Of a DNA stretch of 20,349 nucleotides, positions 7,804-15,497 are shown piece after piece. Origin of the DNA: JADFRG01 sp964590515 (GTDB taxonomy: Bacteria; Chloroflexota; Anaerolineae; Anaerolineales; E44-bin32); contig CAZPZD010000042.1 of NCBI GenBank assembly GCA_964590515.1, positions 1 to 20,349 of the forward strand. The letters are read 5' to 3'. Positions within the stretch are counted from its first letter, which is position 1. Each line of letters starts with the position of its first letter. The translations under genes and the position numbers were made by a program. The notes under the pieces are model-generated. The model did no database searches, was not told the DNA's origin, and saw nothing but the letters and a program-made list of their open reading frames with translations.

Positions 7804-9176
7804 CTCACACCTCCCATAGGGGCTGCAATCAGCTCGTGATCCGGAAGTAGGATTTCGATATTGCGCACGATTGGAACCAGATAACCGGCCAGTGCAGCCG
7901 CCCCACCCAGCACGGCGGTAATCAAGAAGATCAATGCCATCCCGGAGCCCGGCTCGTTCCCGACCAACCAACCGAATGATTCGGCCAGCGCGCCGCCGGG
8001 AGTAAGAGCCGGCTCAAACACCCGATCGGCCAGCGGTCCAGCCAGCAGGATCGCAACCGGGGCGGTGACCTGGGCGATCAGCCGGCGGACGGAGAATACC
8101 CGCCCCTGCACATCTGGCGCGACTTTGGCCTGCCAGATGGCCTGGCTGCTTCCATTAATGATGGGAAGAAAGAACGAGATAAAGAATGCGCCGGCAGCCC
8201 AAACCGCAGGCCCGCGGCCAATCCCCAGGGTGCCCCCGCCCAGCAGGCTGGCCAGTGCCAGGCCCAGCAGGACTCCGTGGATCCGCCGCTTGGGACCTCC
8301 CCAGAGGCTGAGCAGCAGCCCACCGACCACACCGCCAATCCCGAACATCGACTGAACACTGCCGAGCACGAGTTCCTGGTTCCCGCTGCGGGCCAGGATC
8401 ATCGGAGCCAGGAGGACAAACCCAAAGGACCCGGTGAAGTTAATAACAAAGAAAACACTCAGCAGCCCAAGCAGGCTGGGCCGATCCAGGATGTAGCGAA
8501 ATCCGTAGCCGGCCTCTTTCCACAGGCTGCCGCTTCCCGCCCGGCCGGCTTCAGTCTCCTGCGGTTTGGGGATGGTAACCAGCAAGAGGGCCAGCACCGC
8601 GACGACGAAGCTGATGACGTCGATGGTCAGAATTCCGCCGATCCCGATCGGCCCGATTAGAGCGCCAGCCAAGATGGGCGAAATCACAAAAGAGGCGTTC
8701 TCGACCAACGACATCAGGCCGTTGGCCCGGGTGTACTGCGCCTTCGGCAGCATCGTGCTTACCGCAGCCGAATAGGCCGGGAATTGAAATGACTCGAAAG
8801 CGCCGCTGACCGCCCCAGCCACGTACAGATGCCAGATCTCCAGCCGGTCGGTGAGGAACAACCCCAGGATGAGAATGGTCATTGTGCCGGCCGCCAAGTC
8901 GCTCAACATCATCACCAGCTTGCGGCTGGCCCGATCCACGATCGCCCCCGCGAACGGGCTGAGCAAGACCGTCGGCCCGAACGCGAAGAATCCCATTAGG
9001 GCCAAGGCGGTGACCTCCCCGGTGAGCTGCCAGGCGAAGATGGTCAGCGCGAAGCGGGTCATTCCCGTACCAATCAGAGAAACGAATTGGCCGACCCAGA
9101 TGATGCTGAAGGCCACCATCCCGGTCGGCCGATGGCCGCCCAGCTCAGCTCGGATTGATGTGGTCTGGCCGGCCAT
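7800..9176 (-). CDS. Major facilitator superfamily efflux permease (MFS_3 / DHA3-like)
   Basis: The 458-residue protein has about twelve hydrophobic helices. The cytoplasmic loop 2-3 motif reads AGAIVDRASRKLVMM, matching MFS motif A. The general pattern (IWVGQFVSLIGTGMTRFAL at the start, QAKVAPDVQGRVFSVRRLIAQVTAPVAILLAGPLADRV in the second half) is that of the macrolide/enterobactin exporter-like group. It should export a small molecule using the proton gradient; substrate unknown. ATG 9176 has no strong ribosome site of its own and lies 8 nt after the stop of the 94-aa gene, so it is probably translated by coupling. The downstream ArsR-domain gene overlaps its stop codon, making a resistance-style operon of pump plus regulator. 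Confidence 0.9.
   Translation of the reverse strand: MAGQTTSIRAELGGHRPTGMVAFSIIWVGQFVSLIGTGMTRFALTIFAWQLTGEVTALALMGFFAFGPTVLLSPFAGAIVDRASRKLVMMLSDLAAGTMTILILGLFLTDRLEIWHLYVAGAVSGAFESFQFPAYSAAVSTMLPKAQYTRANGLMSLVENASFVISPILAGALIGPIGIGGILTIDVISFVVAVLALLLVTIPKPQETEAGRAGSGSLWKEAGYGFRYILDRPSLLGLLSVFFVINFTGSFGFVLLAPMILARSGNQELVLGSVQSMFGIGGVVGGLLLSLWGGPKRRIHGVLLGLALASLLGGGTLGIGRGPAVWAAGAFFISFFLPIINGSSQAIWQAKVAPDVQGRVFSVRRLIAQVTAPVAILLAGPLADRVFEPALTPGGALAESFGWLVGNEPGSGMALIFLITAVLGGAAALAGYLVPIVRNIEILLPDHELIAAPMGGVR
7801..7815 (-). promoter_or_regulatory. Ribosome site and GTGA stop/start overlap coupling regulator to MFS gene
   Basis: On the minus strand GGGAGG (7815-7810) precedes GTG (7803-7801) by 6 nt, and the TGA ending the MFS gene occupies 7802-7800. 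This fixes the regulator start and indicates translation of both proteins from one message. Confidence 0.8.
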
Positions 9177-9184
9177 CAGTCGAG

Positions 9185-9469
9185 TTATCCGCCCCGCACG
9201 CCTCGTTCAGAAACCAGGCTCAGGCCGGGTCGGCCGGCAGTTCGAAGGCCATCCGATTGACTCGGGGTGGGATAGGCATAGCCCTCCAGCCGGCGGCCGA
9301 CGGTCACCAACACGGTTCCGAGCCTGCCAAACGCCTGCACCAACGAGCGGGTGATCCGGCCTGGCCGCCGAGTTGCATGGACCTCACGCAGCAGGAGGCG
9401 AATCTGGAGCTCCCGGGCAATCTCCTGCTGCCGAGCCCGCACTAACATCGAATAATCGTTGAACATCAT
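9185..9469 (-). CDS. Small arginine-rich hypothetical protein, first gene of the efflux unit
   Basis: This encodes 94 residues beginning MMFNDYSMLVRARQQ. The first 40 residues look like an amphipathic helix rich in Arg, Gln and Glu; the rest is Arg/Gly/Ser-rich with no clear fold and no membrane segment. It is likely real: AGAGAGGAG lies 6 nt before ATG 9469 (9 nt before the second ATG, 9466), a near-consensus promoter with an operator-like palindrome stands about 80 nt upstream, and the MFS gene starts 8 nt after its stop. I recall short proteins of similar N-terminal style (a tyrosine-containing start followed by an RQQE helix) in Chloroflexota and Actinobacteria, but assign no function. 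The tail may be poorly conserved, and the exact second start cannot be decided. Confidence 0.65.
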   Translation of the reverse strand: MMFNDYSMLVRARQQEIARELQIRLLLREVHATRRPGRITRSLVQAFGRLGTVLVTVGRRLEGYAYPTPSQSDGLRTAGRPGLSLVSERGVRGG

Positions 9470-9543
9470 CGGGTACTCCTCTCTGTCGTTCCAACTCGCA
9501 ATCGGCCCGACAAACGTCTACTAGCCAATTGTCAACTAGATGC

Positions 9544-9583
9544 TTATCTATTAGATAATAGTCTAATTCCTGTCGATTGTCAA
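9544..9583 (-). promoter_or_regulatory. Near-consensus sigma-70 promoter with overlapping palindromic operator
   Basis: On the minus strand TTGACA (9583-9578), a 17-nt spacer and TATTAT (9560-9555) form a strong vegetative promoter. A perfect 15-nt palindrome, TTATCTA-T-TAGATAA (9544-9558), covers the downstream part of the -10 and the expected transcription start near 9548. This is the geometry of repression by a dimeric winged-helix protein, and the ArsR-domain regulator of the same unit is the natural candidate (inference). Confidence 0.75.
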
Positions 9584-9628
9584 GAGGCGCTGCGGAGCCT
9601 TGGGCCGGGACTGGGCTCGAAACCAGCA

Positions 9629-9637
9629 TGCTAGAAT
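9629..9637 (+). promoter_or_regulatory. Extended -10 promoter of homoserine kinase, apparently leaderless
   Basis: TGCTAGAAT has the extended -10 TGn element plus TAGAAT (9632-9637). Only six bases (CGCCCC) separate it from the ATG at 9644, so transcription should begin at or next to the start codon. No Shine-Dalgarno sequence and no -35 are visible. Confidence 0.55.
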
Positions 9638-9643
9638 CGCCCC

Positions 9644-10579
9644 ATGCCACTTGAGTCCGAGATCATCGAGGGCTCCCGTCCCATCGCCCGGTTTCGGGTG
9701 CGAGTCCCCGCAAGTGCGGCGAACCTGGGTCCCGGCTTCGACACATTGGCGCTGGCCTTAGATCTAATGAATGAGCTCCAGGTGGAGCAGGCCGACTCCG
9801 GCCTGGAAATGACGATCGAGGGGACCGGCCAGGCCGTGCTTCCTCGGGATGCCAGCAATCTGATATTCCGGGCGGCCCTGAGGCTGTTCCGAGAGCTGGG
9901 CGTGAAACCCCCCGGGCTGCGGCTCAAATCCGTAAACCGAATCCCGCTTGGAGCCGGCCTCGGCTCCTCGGCAGCCGCGATTGTTGCCGGTTTGCTGGCC
10001 GCCGATTCGGTGGCCGGAGCTGGCCTCTCAGGGGACGAACTGCTCATGGTGGCCTCTAGTATGGAAGGCCATTTCGACAATGCTGCGGCCTCGATCCACG
10101 GCGGCTTGGTGATCGCCGGCAAGGGACCTCTGGTGTGCCAGGTCCCGATCGGCGACCTACAGGTAGCGGTGGTGGTTCCCAATCTCAACCTGCCCACGAA
10201 TCAGATGCGGCAGGCACTGCCCCGCAACGTGCCGCTGGCCGATGCAGCCTTCAACCTGGGTCGGGCTGCCATGGTCGTCGAGGCGTTGCGCAGAGGCGAC
10301 TTCGAGCTCCTCTCTCGGGCAATGGAGGACCGGCTGCACCAGCCTTACCGGACCGCTTCCATTCCGGGCTACGAGGCCGCCCGGGCGGCGGCGCTCCAGG
10401 CCGGTGCGGCCGCGGTGGCACTGTCGGGGGCGGGGCCAGGCATGATCGCCTTTGCTCCCCATGGGCTCGCGCGCATATCGGAGGCGATGGCCCAGGCTTT
10501 CCTCCTCCATGGTCTCGTTGCCGAACGCTTTGTGCTCCGCCCGGCGCGGCAAGGTGCCCACGTGCTCCCCAGCGAATAA
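9644..10579 (+). CDS. thrB: Homoserine kinase
   Basis: The 311-residue GHMP-family kinase phosphorylates L-homoserine with ATP, giving O-phospho-L-homoserine for threonine synthesis in the cytoplasm. Three family motifs are present in order: PASAANLGPGFDTLALAL (residues 22-39), the ATP-binding PLGAGLGSSAAAI near residues 102-114, and the C-terminal SGAGPGMIAF. Length is normal for the family (about 300-320). ATG 9644 directly precedes the conserved N-terminus and appears to lie at the transcription start, so the message may be leaderless. Threonine synthase and homoserine dehydrogenase are not adjacent; the gene stands alone, divergent from the efflux unit. Other GHMP kinases (mevalonate, ribosyl) are less likely because the first motif is ThrB-like. 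Confidence 0.93.
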   Translation: MPLESEIIEGSRPIARFRVRVPASAANLGPGFDTLALALDLMNELQVEQADSGLEMTIEGTGQAVLPRDASNLIFRAALRLFRELGVKPPGLRLKSVNRIPLGAGLGSSAAAIVAGLLAADSVAGAGLSGDELLMVASSMEGHFDNAAASIHGGLVIAGKGPLVCQVPIGDLQVAVVVPNLNLPTNQMRQALPRNVPLADAAFNLGRAAMVVEALRRGDFELLSRAMEDRLHQPYRTASIPGYEAARAAALQAGAAAVALSGAGPGMIAFAPHGLARISEAMAQAFLLHGLVAERFVLRPARQGAHVLPSE

Positions 10580-10611
10580 CCTCGCATCAGACCCCCAACC
10601 GGTTTGGGCCA

Positions 10612-10640
10612 TTGAGTGCTCCTGGGACTCGGTCTAGAAT
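10612..10640 (+). promoter_or_regulatory. Sigma-70-type promoter of the PDZ lipoprotein gene
   Basis: TTGAGT (10612-10617), a 17-nt spacer and TAGAAT (10635-10640) form a reasonable vegetative promoter. Unlike most others in the window it has a -35 and no TGn. The predicted start is near 10647, giving a leader of about 47 nt. Confidence 0.6.
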
Positions 10641-10693
10641 GAACAATAATCAGGCCGGGTTTGTATTAATTCCTCCCCCTTTAAGGTTACGAA

Positions 10694-11935
10694 TTGGGAA
10701 ACCTGAATCGATCGTGGCTGTTGCTGGTTGCCTTGGCAGTGGCGGCCTGTGGAACTCTTCCCGACCGCGGGGCCCCGACTGCGATCCCGCAATCCGAGTT
10801 GGCGGCCCGCCAACAATCGATCCTGACAGAGCTGGTCGCCCTCCTCGATGAGGGCTATCTCTATCCTGACTACGGGGGCGTCGAGTGGGAGACCCAAGCC
10901 TCCCGGGTCGAAGAGCGAATCACGGCTGGGTTGACCGATGAAGAATTCCGCGCCGCCCTCGAGGCATTGGTTTTGTTACTCCCTCCGGGCACTGCCAGCT
11001 ATACCAGCCGGGAAGAGCGGGTGCAGGCCGAGTTCGATGTCAGCAACACCTACGAGGGAATCGGAGCTTTCGTGTCCATCCGGGCGGAACCGGAGCCGCG
11101 CATTCTGCTGCTCTCTGTAATGGATCCGTCACCCGCCGCCACAGCCGGGCTGCAGGCCCACGATGCCATCTACGCGGTCGATGGAACCGCGGTCAGCCGA
11201 GAAGAAGGCCTAACGGTCATCGACCGAGTGCGGGGGCCAGCCGGTACGAAGGTGGTTCTAGAGGTAGCTTCCCCGGAACAACCACGCCGACAGGTCACCG
11301 TGGAGCGAGGGAAGGTGGCCATCGGTGATAGCCTTCAGGGAGGAATTCTCGCACCCGGCCTCATCTACCTGCTCGTGCCGGTCTCTGTGGATGGATCCCT
11401 TTTCGACACCCTGGCCGATCTACTTCAAACCATGCTCGAGCAAGATCAGACTGCGGTAGGGTTGGTGATCGATCTGCGAATCGCGGGCTCCAGCTTGGAA
11501 TGGCCGCTTAGCGAGATGCTCAGGCTGCTTGGCGACGGGTCGGTCGGCCACTTTAACAGTCGGACCGGGATTCAGCCGCTTGATGTTCAGGGAACGGACT
11601 TTGCCGACTCCCAATCGCTTCCTTTGGCCATTCTGGTCGGGCCCGACACCCGCGGGGCACCGGAAGTGTTCGCGGCCGCCTTGCAGGCCATCGGCAGAGG
11701 AGCGGTGGTTGGTCTGCCAACTTCTGGGAGTGTATTGAGTTTCCAGTCGCATATCCTGCCAGATGGCTCACTGCTGACCTTCGCAGAATCCTCCTTCGTT
11801 ACTCCGGACGGTACCGATTTGAGCCTGAGCGGACTGACACCGGATGTCATCGTTGAACTCGATTGGGATCAGGTCCAACCCGGATCGGATCCGGTCTTGT
11901 TGAAAGCCATCGAACTGTTGCAGCAAGGAAGCTAG
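10694..11935 (+). CDS. Lipoprotein with PDZ domain and S41 protease-like domain lacking the catalytic dyad
   Basis: The 413-residue product starts at TTG 10694 (AAGG 7 nt upstream; no better start precedes the signal peptide). Residues 1-19 form a lipoprotein signal ending VAAC, with Cys19 the lipidation site, so the protein is anchored outside the membrane. A PDZ domain (GIGAFVSI to about residue 190; DAIYAVDG, GLTVIDRVRGPAGTKV) precedes an S41 tail-protease-like domain. The overall order matches carboxy-terminal processing peptidases. However, the nucleophile segment reads TRGAPE with Gly321 where Ser is expected, and the Lys segment reads TSGSVLSFQ with Ser346 where Lys is expected. It is therefore probably a non-catalytic binding or adaptor protein. 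The FtsH-like protease gene follows 113 nt downstream; partnership is speculative. Confidence 0.82.
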   Translation: MGNLNRSWLLLVALAVAACGTLPDRGAPTAIPQSELAARQQSILTELVALLDEGYLYPDYGGVEWETQASRVEERITAGLTDEEFRAALEALVLLLPPGTASYTSREERVQAEFDVSNTYEGIGAFVSIRAEPEPRILLLSVMDPSPAATAGLQAHDAIYAVDGTAVSREEGLTVIDRVRGPAGTKVVLEVASPEQPRRQVTVERGKVAIGDSLQGGILAPGLIYLLVPVSVDGSLFDTLADLLQTMLEQDQTAVGLVIDLRIAGSSLEWPLSEMLRLLGDGSVGHFNSRTGIQPLDVQGTDFADSQSLPLAILVGPDTRGAPEVFAAALQAIGRGAVVGLPTSGSVLSFQSHILPDGSLLTFAESSFVTPDGTDLSLSGLTPDVIVELDWDQVQPGSDPVLLKAIELLQQGS

Positions 11936-11982
11936 GTTCAGATGAGAGTTTCGAGAGTCCCGGGGCGCCAAACAAGGCCGAA

Positions 11983-11991
11983 TGCTACAAT
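11983..11991 (+). promoter_or_regulatory. Extended -10 promoter of the FtsH-like gene
   Basis: TGCTACAAT carries TGn plus TACAAT (11986-11991). The predicted start is near 11998, about 50 nt before ATG 12049. The expected -35 position is G/C only, so the TGn element probably compensates. Confidence 0.5.
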
Positions 11992-12048
11992 CTCAAATCC
12001 GGCCGGGTCCATCCGTGAGGCGATAAGCCGCTCGCAAAGGAGCACACC

Positions 12049-13992
12049 ATGTGGCGGAAGAACAAAGCAATAGCTGACAGCCCGGGTGACGAGCTCGCCC
12101 CGACCGATCCCCTGACTGCTCGACAAAATCAAATGAAGCTCGGGGTGAAGTCACGCACTCAGCGTACCTTGGGCTCGCTGGCTGGCCTGGGTCGCCGCTT
12201 TTGGTGGTTGGGCCTCCTGCTGCTGATGACCGGCTGGGCCTGGTTGAACCCCGGCGTCATGAACCTGGCGCTGCTCGGGCTCACCGCCCTGAGCCGTTTG
12301 CTCTTCGCCATGCTTTTCATGGTGGTTCAATTCGGAGCGCTGTTCTGGTTCATCAGCCGCACCCGCACGGTCATCATTCGACCCGGTGATCCTAAACAGG
12401 TCACGTTCGCGGACTACTGGGGCCAGCCTCACCTGGTCGAGCTCGTGCAGCAATGGATCAGCCTGCTCTCCTATCGAGACAAGTTCGTCAAGATGGGTGG
12501 GCAGTACATCAACGGGCTGCTGCTTTTCGGCGAGCCAGGAACCGGGAAAACCCTACTCGCTAAGGCAATGGCCGGCGAGGCCGGCGTAGCATTTCTCTCC
12601 GTAGAGGGTTCGGGCTTCCGGGGAATGTTCTTTGGCATGGACACCCTGAAAGTGATGACCTTTGTCAACAAAGCCCGCAAGCTCGCCCGCGAGTACGGCG
12701 CCTGCATTGCCTACATCGACGAGATCGATGCGATCGGCGCGAGCCGGGGCGGAGTGATGGGTAGCGGCGGGGGGATGGGGATGATGGGCGGGATGATGGG
12801 TGGGATGGGGAGCGGTGGCTTGACCCGGCTGCTGTACGAGATGGATGGCATCGCCGAGCCAGGCCGTACCGAAAGGATGAGGGGCAAGCTCTACAAACTT
12901 TTCGGCAGACCGGTCCCGCCTCGCAACTGGCACGTGCTCTTCATGGGCTCCACCAACCGCCCCGATGTATTGGATCCCGCACTGCTGAGGCCTGGCCGCT
13001 TCGATCAGATCATCCAGGTGGACCGCCCCGACCGGGTCGGCCGCCGGGCGATCATCGAGGGCTATCTTTCCAAGATCAAGCACGACCCCGAGCAGGTCGA
13101 TGTGGATGGCATCGTGGCCGACACGCCCCGCGCCACCCCGGCCCAGATCATGTCAGCTATCACCAAGGACTCGGTGCGGCGAGCGCTCTTTGCGGGACGC
13201 GACTTGGTGATCCAGGAGGATGTCGACCAGGCCATTCAGGAACAGCTGGTGGGGATGGCCAATCCGGTGCGCGAAATGGATCCACTGCAGCTCCGCCAGG
13301 TGGCCTATCACGAGTCAGGGCACGCGGTGATCCAACATTATGTAATGCCCGACCAACGCATCTCGCGGGTGAGCATCATCCGGCGCGCCCGGGGCATCAT
13401 GGGTTATGTGCTTCCGGTAGACACCGTCGAAATCTACGGTCAGCCGCTCCGGCGCATCGTCGCCGATATCATGGTCGCCCTCGCCGGCCACGTCTGCGTG
13501 AAATTGTTCCTTGGGGAATACTGGACTGGGGCGTACTCCGACTATCAGTCGGCGCGCAACAATTTCCGTCATCTGGCGGTGCTCGGCTACTTTGGCCCGC
13601 CAGTTGCCGAACTGGGCCTGGATGTCAAGGAGCTGCGCTTCTCCGATGACCGGGTGGAGAATATCTGGCTGCGCCTCGAGGAGCAGGTCGAAGCGTTACT
13701 CATCCAGCACGCCGATGAGGTCGAGGCCATGGTTGAGGCGTTGCTCGAGAAGCATGAGCTTTCAAACGCTGAAGTCTTGCAGATCTTGGGCAAGAACAGC
13801 ATTCAGGTTGCCGTTGAACAGGGGCTGGAACTGGAGAGCGTGCTCGAGCAGATGGGCGTCAACCCCCGTGGGCTGGCCTTTCAGCGCAGGGAGGAGCTGT
13901 CCGCTGCCGAGGCACCTGCCAGTCCGAAGGCTTCTAACGAGACCGAGCGGCCCGAAAAGACCAAGCGCAAGAAAGCAAAGTCGCAGAGTTAG
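12049..13992 (+). CDS. FtsH-like membrane AAA+ zinc metalloprotease (atypical)
   Basis: The product has 647 residues. Hydrophobic segments at about 51-103 anchor it, joined only by a short WLNPG turn, so the periplasmic domain of classical FtsH is missing. The AAA module has Walker A GEPGTGKT (161-168), the pore segment FRGMFFG, Walker B with D224/E225 and the RPGRFD arginine region. A 24-residue Gly/Met tract (234-257) follows Walker B. The peptidase domain has H421-E-S-G-H425 (the HExxH zinc site) and D498 in GAYSD as likely third ligand, so it should be an active ATP-dependent protease facing the cytoplasm. The C-terminus ends in a basic tail. AAAGGAG lies 6 nt before ATG. Closest named family is FtsH (peptidase M41), but the divergence suggests a paralogue rather than the housekeeping copy. 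Confidence 0.88.
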   Translation: MWRKNKAIADSPGDELAPTDPLTARQNQMKLGVKSRTQRTLGSLAGLGRRFWWLGLLLLMTGWAWLNPGVMNLALLGLTALSRLLFAMLFMVVQFGALFWFISRTRTVIIRPGDPKQVTFADYWGQPHLVELVQQWISLLSYRDKFVKMGGQYINGLLLFGEPGTGKTLLAKAMAGEAGVAFLSVEGSGFRGMFFGMDTLKVMTFVNKARKLAREYGACIAYIDEIDAIGASRGGVMGSGGGMGMMGGMMGGMGSGGLTRLLYEMDGIAEPGRTERMRGKLYKLFGRPVPPRNWHVLFMGSTNRPDVLDPALLRPGRFDQIIQVDRPDRVGRRAIIEGYLSKIKHDPEQVDVDGIVADTPRATPAQIMSAITKDSVRRALFAGRDLVIQEDVDQAIQEQLVGMANPVREMDPLQLRQVAYHESGHAVIQHYVMPDQRISRVSIIRRARGIMGYVLPVDTVEIYGQPLRRIVADIMVALAGHVCVKLFLGEYWTGAYSDYQSARNNFRHLAVLGYFGPPVAELGLDVKELRFSDDRVENIWLRLEEQVEALLIQHADEVEAMVEALLEKHELSNAEVLQILGKNSIQVAVEQGLELESVLEQMGVNPRGLAFQRREELSAAEAPASPKASNETERPEKTKRKKAKSQS

Positions 13993-14016
13993 GCTAGCTG
14001 CATTACGTCGTAAAGA

Positions 14017-14048
14017 AAACGGGAGGCCGAAATCGGCCTCCCGTTTGA
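14017..14048. terminator. Bidirectional hairpin terminator between convergent genes
   Basis: AAACGGGAGGCCGA (14017-14030) pairs perfectly with TCGGCCTCCCGTTT (14033-14046), a 14-bp stem whose A-rich and T-rich bases give a usable tail on both strands. It lies between the FtsH-like gene and the propeller lipoprotein. Confidence 0.88.
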
Positions 14049-14063
14049 TTCTCAGGCTTCAAT

Positions 14064-15377
14064 CTACTTCCAGGACCAAAAGCCAACATTTCCTTCGGCG
14101 AGGAACCGAGGTTCGTAGTCGCCCGAGGCCGGGACAATGAACAGCCCCTGCTGCTCTTCACTTGCAACCGCTGAGACCACCAGATAGTTGCTGTCCGGCG
14201 ACCAGATTGTCACCGAGCGTTGGTACTGATCGAAGAAGGGGAAGATGTTCAGGAACGTTTGGGTCGGCTGGAAGGCTGCGATCCGCCGGGTGTTGCCGCT
14301 GCGGGCTTCCGCGATGTGCAGCTCCAACAGGAACTGGCTGTTTTCGGCGGTTTGCTCCTCGCCCTCGGCCGCGTTGGAAAACATGACCGGCACGAAATAC
14401 GCCACCGTCTTGCCATCCGGCGCCCAAAAGAAACCCAGTACCCGTTCGGCATCGGTCTCGATGTGCTGCGGCTCGTCCGGTCGCCTCAGATCCACGAAAG
14501 TCAGATCGCCGATAAGCGCTTGACTGCTGGTCTCGCCGCTAAGGTAGGCTGCATAATCCCCCCGGGGAGCCCAGGAGAAGGCGATGCTCCCGTTGTAATC
14601 CGCCAGGGGGCGCAGCACTTCGCCTGCCGAATCTGCCAGCACAAGTTGGGGCTGGCCGTCCCCGCTATCGCCCGCGAATAGCACATACTCGCCGTCCGGG
14701 GAGTAGGCCGGGGCCTGAAAGCTGGTAGGCTCGATCCTCAGCCCGACTGCTCGCACGAAGGGGTCCATTTCCAAGAATGAGATTCGAGCTGCGCCTGGAT
14801 TGGTCGCGGACGACCCCCCGACATGCGCCAGCACCTGCATCCCTTCCGGAGCCCAGGCCCAGTAGTATGGGCGGCCAGTATCAATGAGCGAAGTCTCGCC
14901 GCCCTGTGCCGAGGCCAACTGCATCGCCATCGAATTGCTTCCCAGACTGGAACTGAGGAAACTCACCCACTCACCATCCGGGGACCAATACAGATAGAAG
15001 GGTAGATGCTGGTCGCTGCTGTAAACCTCGACCGGGGGTTGGTCCTCAGGTTCCGCAGTGAAGATGCCGGCGGTGGTCCGCCCGTCCTGGTCGACCTCGA
15101 ATCCGACGAAGGCCAGCCTATTGTCTGCCGCGGACCAGGTGGGGAAGTCGTAGAAACGCCGCACACCCTCTTCGGCCGGATGGGCATCTTCCGTGATCAT
15201 GGATTGATTGCCGCCACCCTGGTCGATTGTGTAGACGTTCCCGTCGAGACCGACGTACGCAATCAACCCGCTCTTGCGCTCCAACGCTGCGAGCAGGGGA
15301 CTTTGCGGTAAACGCAGGCCTCTCTCAGAGCAGCCCACCAGGGCCACCGCAGCGATCGGGAGTAGCCAGCGCCACAT
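14064..15377 (-). CDS. Lipoprotein with TolB/WD40-like beta-propeller repeats
   Basis: About 437 residues from ATG 15377. The N-terminus MWRWLLPIAAVALVGC is a lipoprotein signal with lipobox LVGC and Cys16. The mature part contains repeated blade motifs of the WSPDG type: SPDGEWVSFL, SPDGEYVLFAG, APRGDYAAYL, APDGKTVAYF and SPDSNYLVVS. These indicate a TolB-like six- or seven-bladed propeller exposed outside the membrane, probably for binding a protein or cell-wall ligand; no enzyme active site is seen. An in-frame TTG at 15389 would add four residues and is a possible alternative, since the other lipoprotein in the window also begins TTGGG. It converges on the FtsH-like gene and has its own promoter. 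Function unknown beyond the fold. Confidence 0.82.
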   Translation of the reverse strand: MWRWLLPIAAVALVGCSERGLRLPQSPLLAALERKSGLIAYVGLDGNVYTIDQGGGNQSMITEDAHPAEEGVRRFYDFPTWSAADNRLAFVGFEVDQDGRTTAGIFTAEPEDQPPVEVYSSDQHLPFYLYWSPDGEWVSFLSSSLGSNSMAMQLASAQGGETSLIDTGRPYYWAWAPEGMQVLAHVGGSSATNPGAARISFLEMDPFVRAVGLRIEPTSFQAPAYSPDGEYVLFAGDSGDGQPQLVLADSAGEVLRPLADYNGSIAFSWAPRGDYAAYLSGETSSQALIGDLTFVDLRRPDEPQHIETDAERVLGFFWAPDGKTVAYFVPVMFSNAAEGEEQTAENSQFLLELHIAEARSGNTRRIAAFQPTQTFLNIFPFFDQYQRSVTIWSPDSNYLVVSAVASEEQQGLFIVPASGDYEPRFLAEGNVGFWSWK

Positions 15378-15407
15378 AACGTTACCCAATTCCGAGGAAG
15401 TTGGCCG

Positions 15408-15416
15408 ATTGTAACA
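15408..15416 (-). promoter_or_regulatory. Extended -10 promoter of the propeller lipoprotein
   Basis: On the minus strand TGTTACAAT (15416-15408) has the TGn element plus TACAAT. The predicted start near 15401 gives a leader of about 24 nt to ATG 15377. No good -35 is seen. Confidence 0.5.
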
Positions 15417-15497
15417 TGCGGTCTCAAAACGTCTGATTAAGGTCCGTGAAGAACCTCGGCGGTGGTCCGAGCCGACAAGCTTCTTGGCAGCAGGCCC

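Noticed and set aside
9507..9535. Second TTGACA on the minus strand upstream of the 94-aa gene
   Set aside because: The position 17 nt downstream reads TGTCGG, not a -10. It may only be a chance copy of the real -35.
9384..9650. 88-residue minus-strand open frame across the efflux promoter
   Set aside because: It runs through the promoter and operator and overlaps the better supported 94-aa gene in another frame.
10594..10608. CCCAA/TTGGG hairpin after homoserine kinase as a terminator
   Set aside because: The stem is only 5 bp and no T tract follows it.
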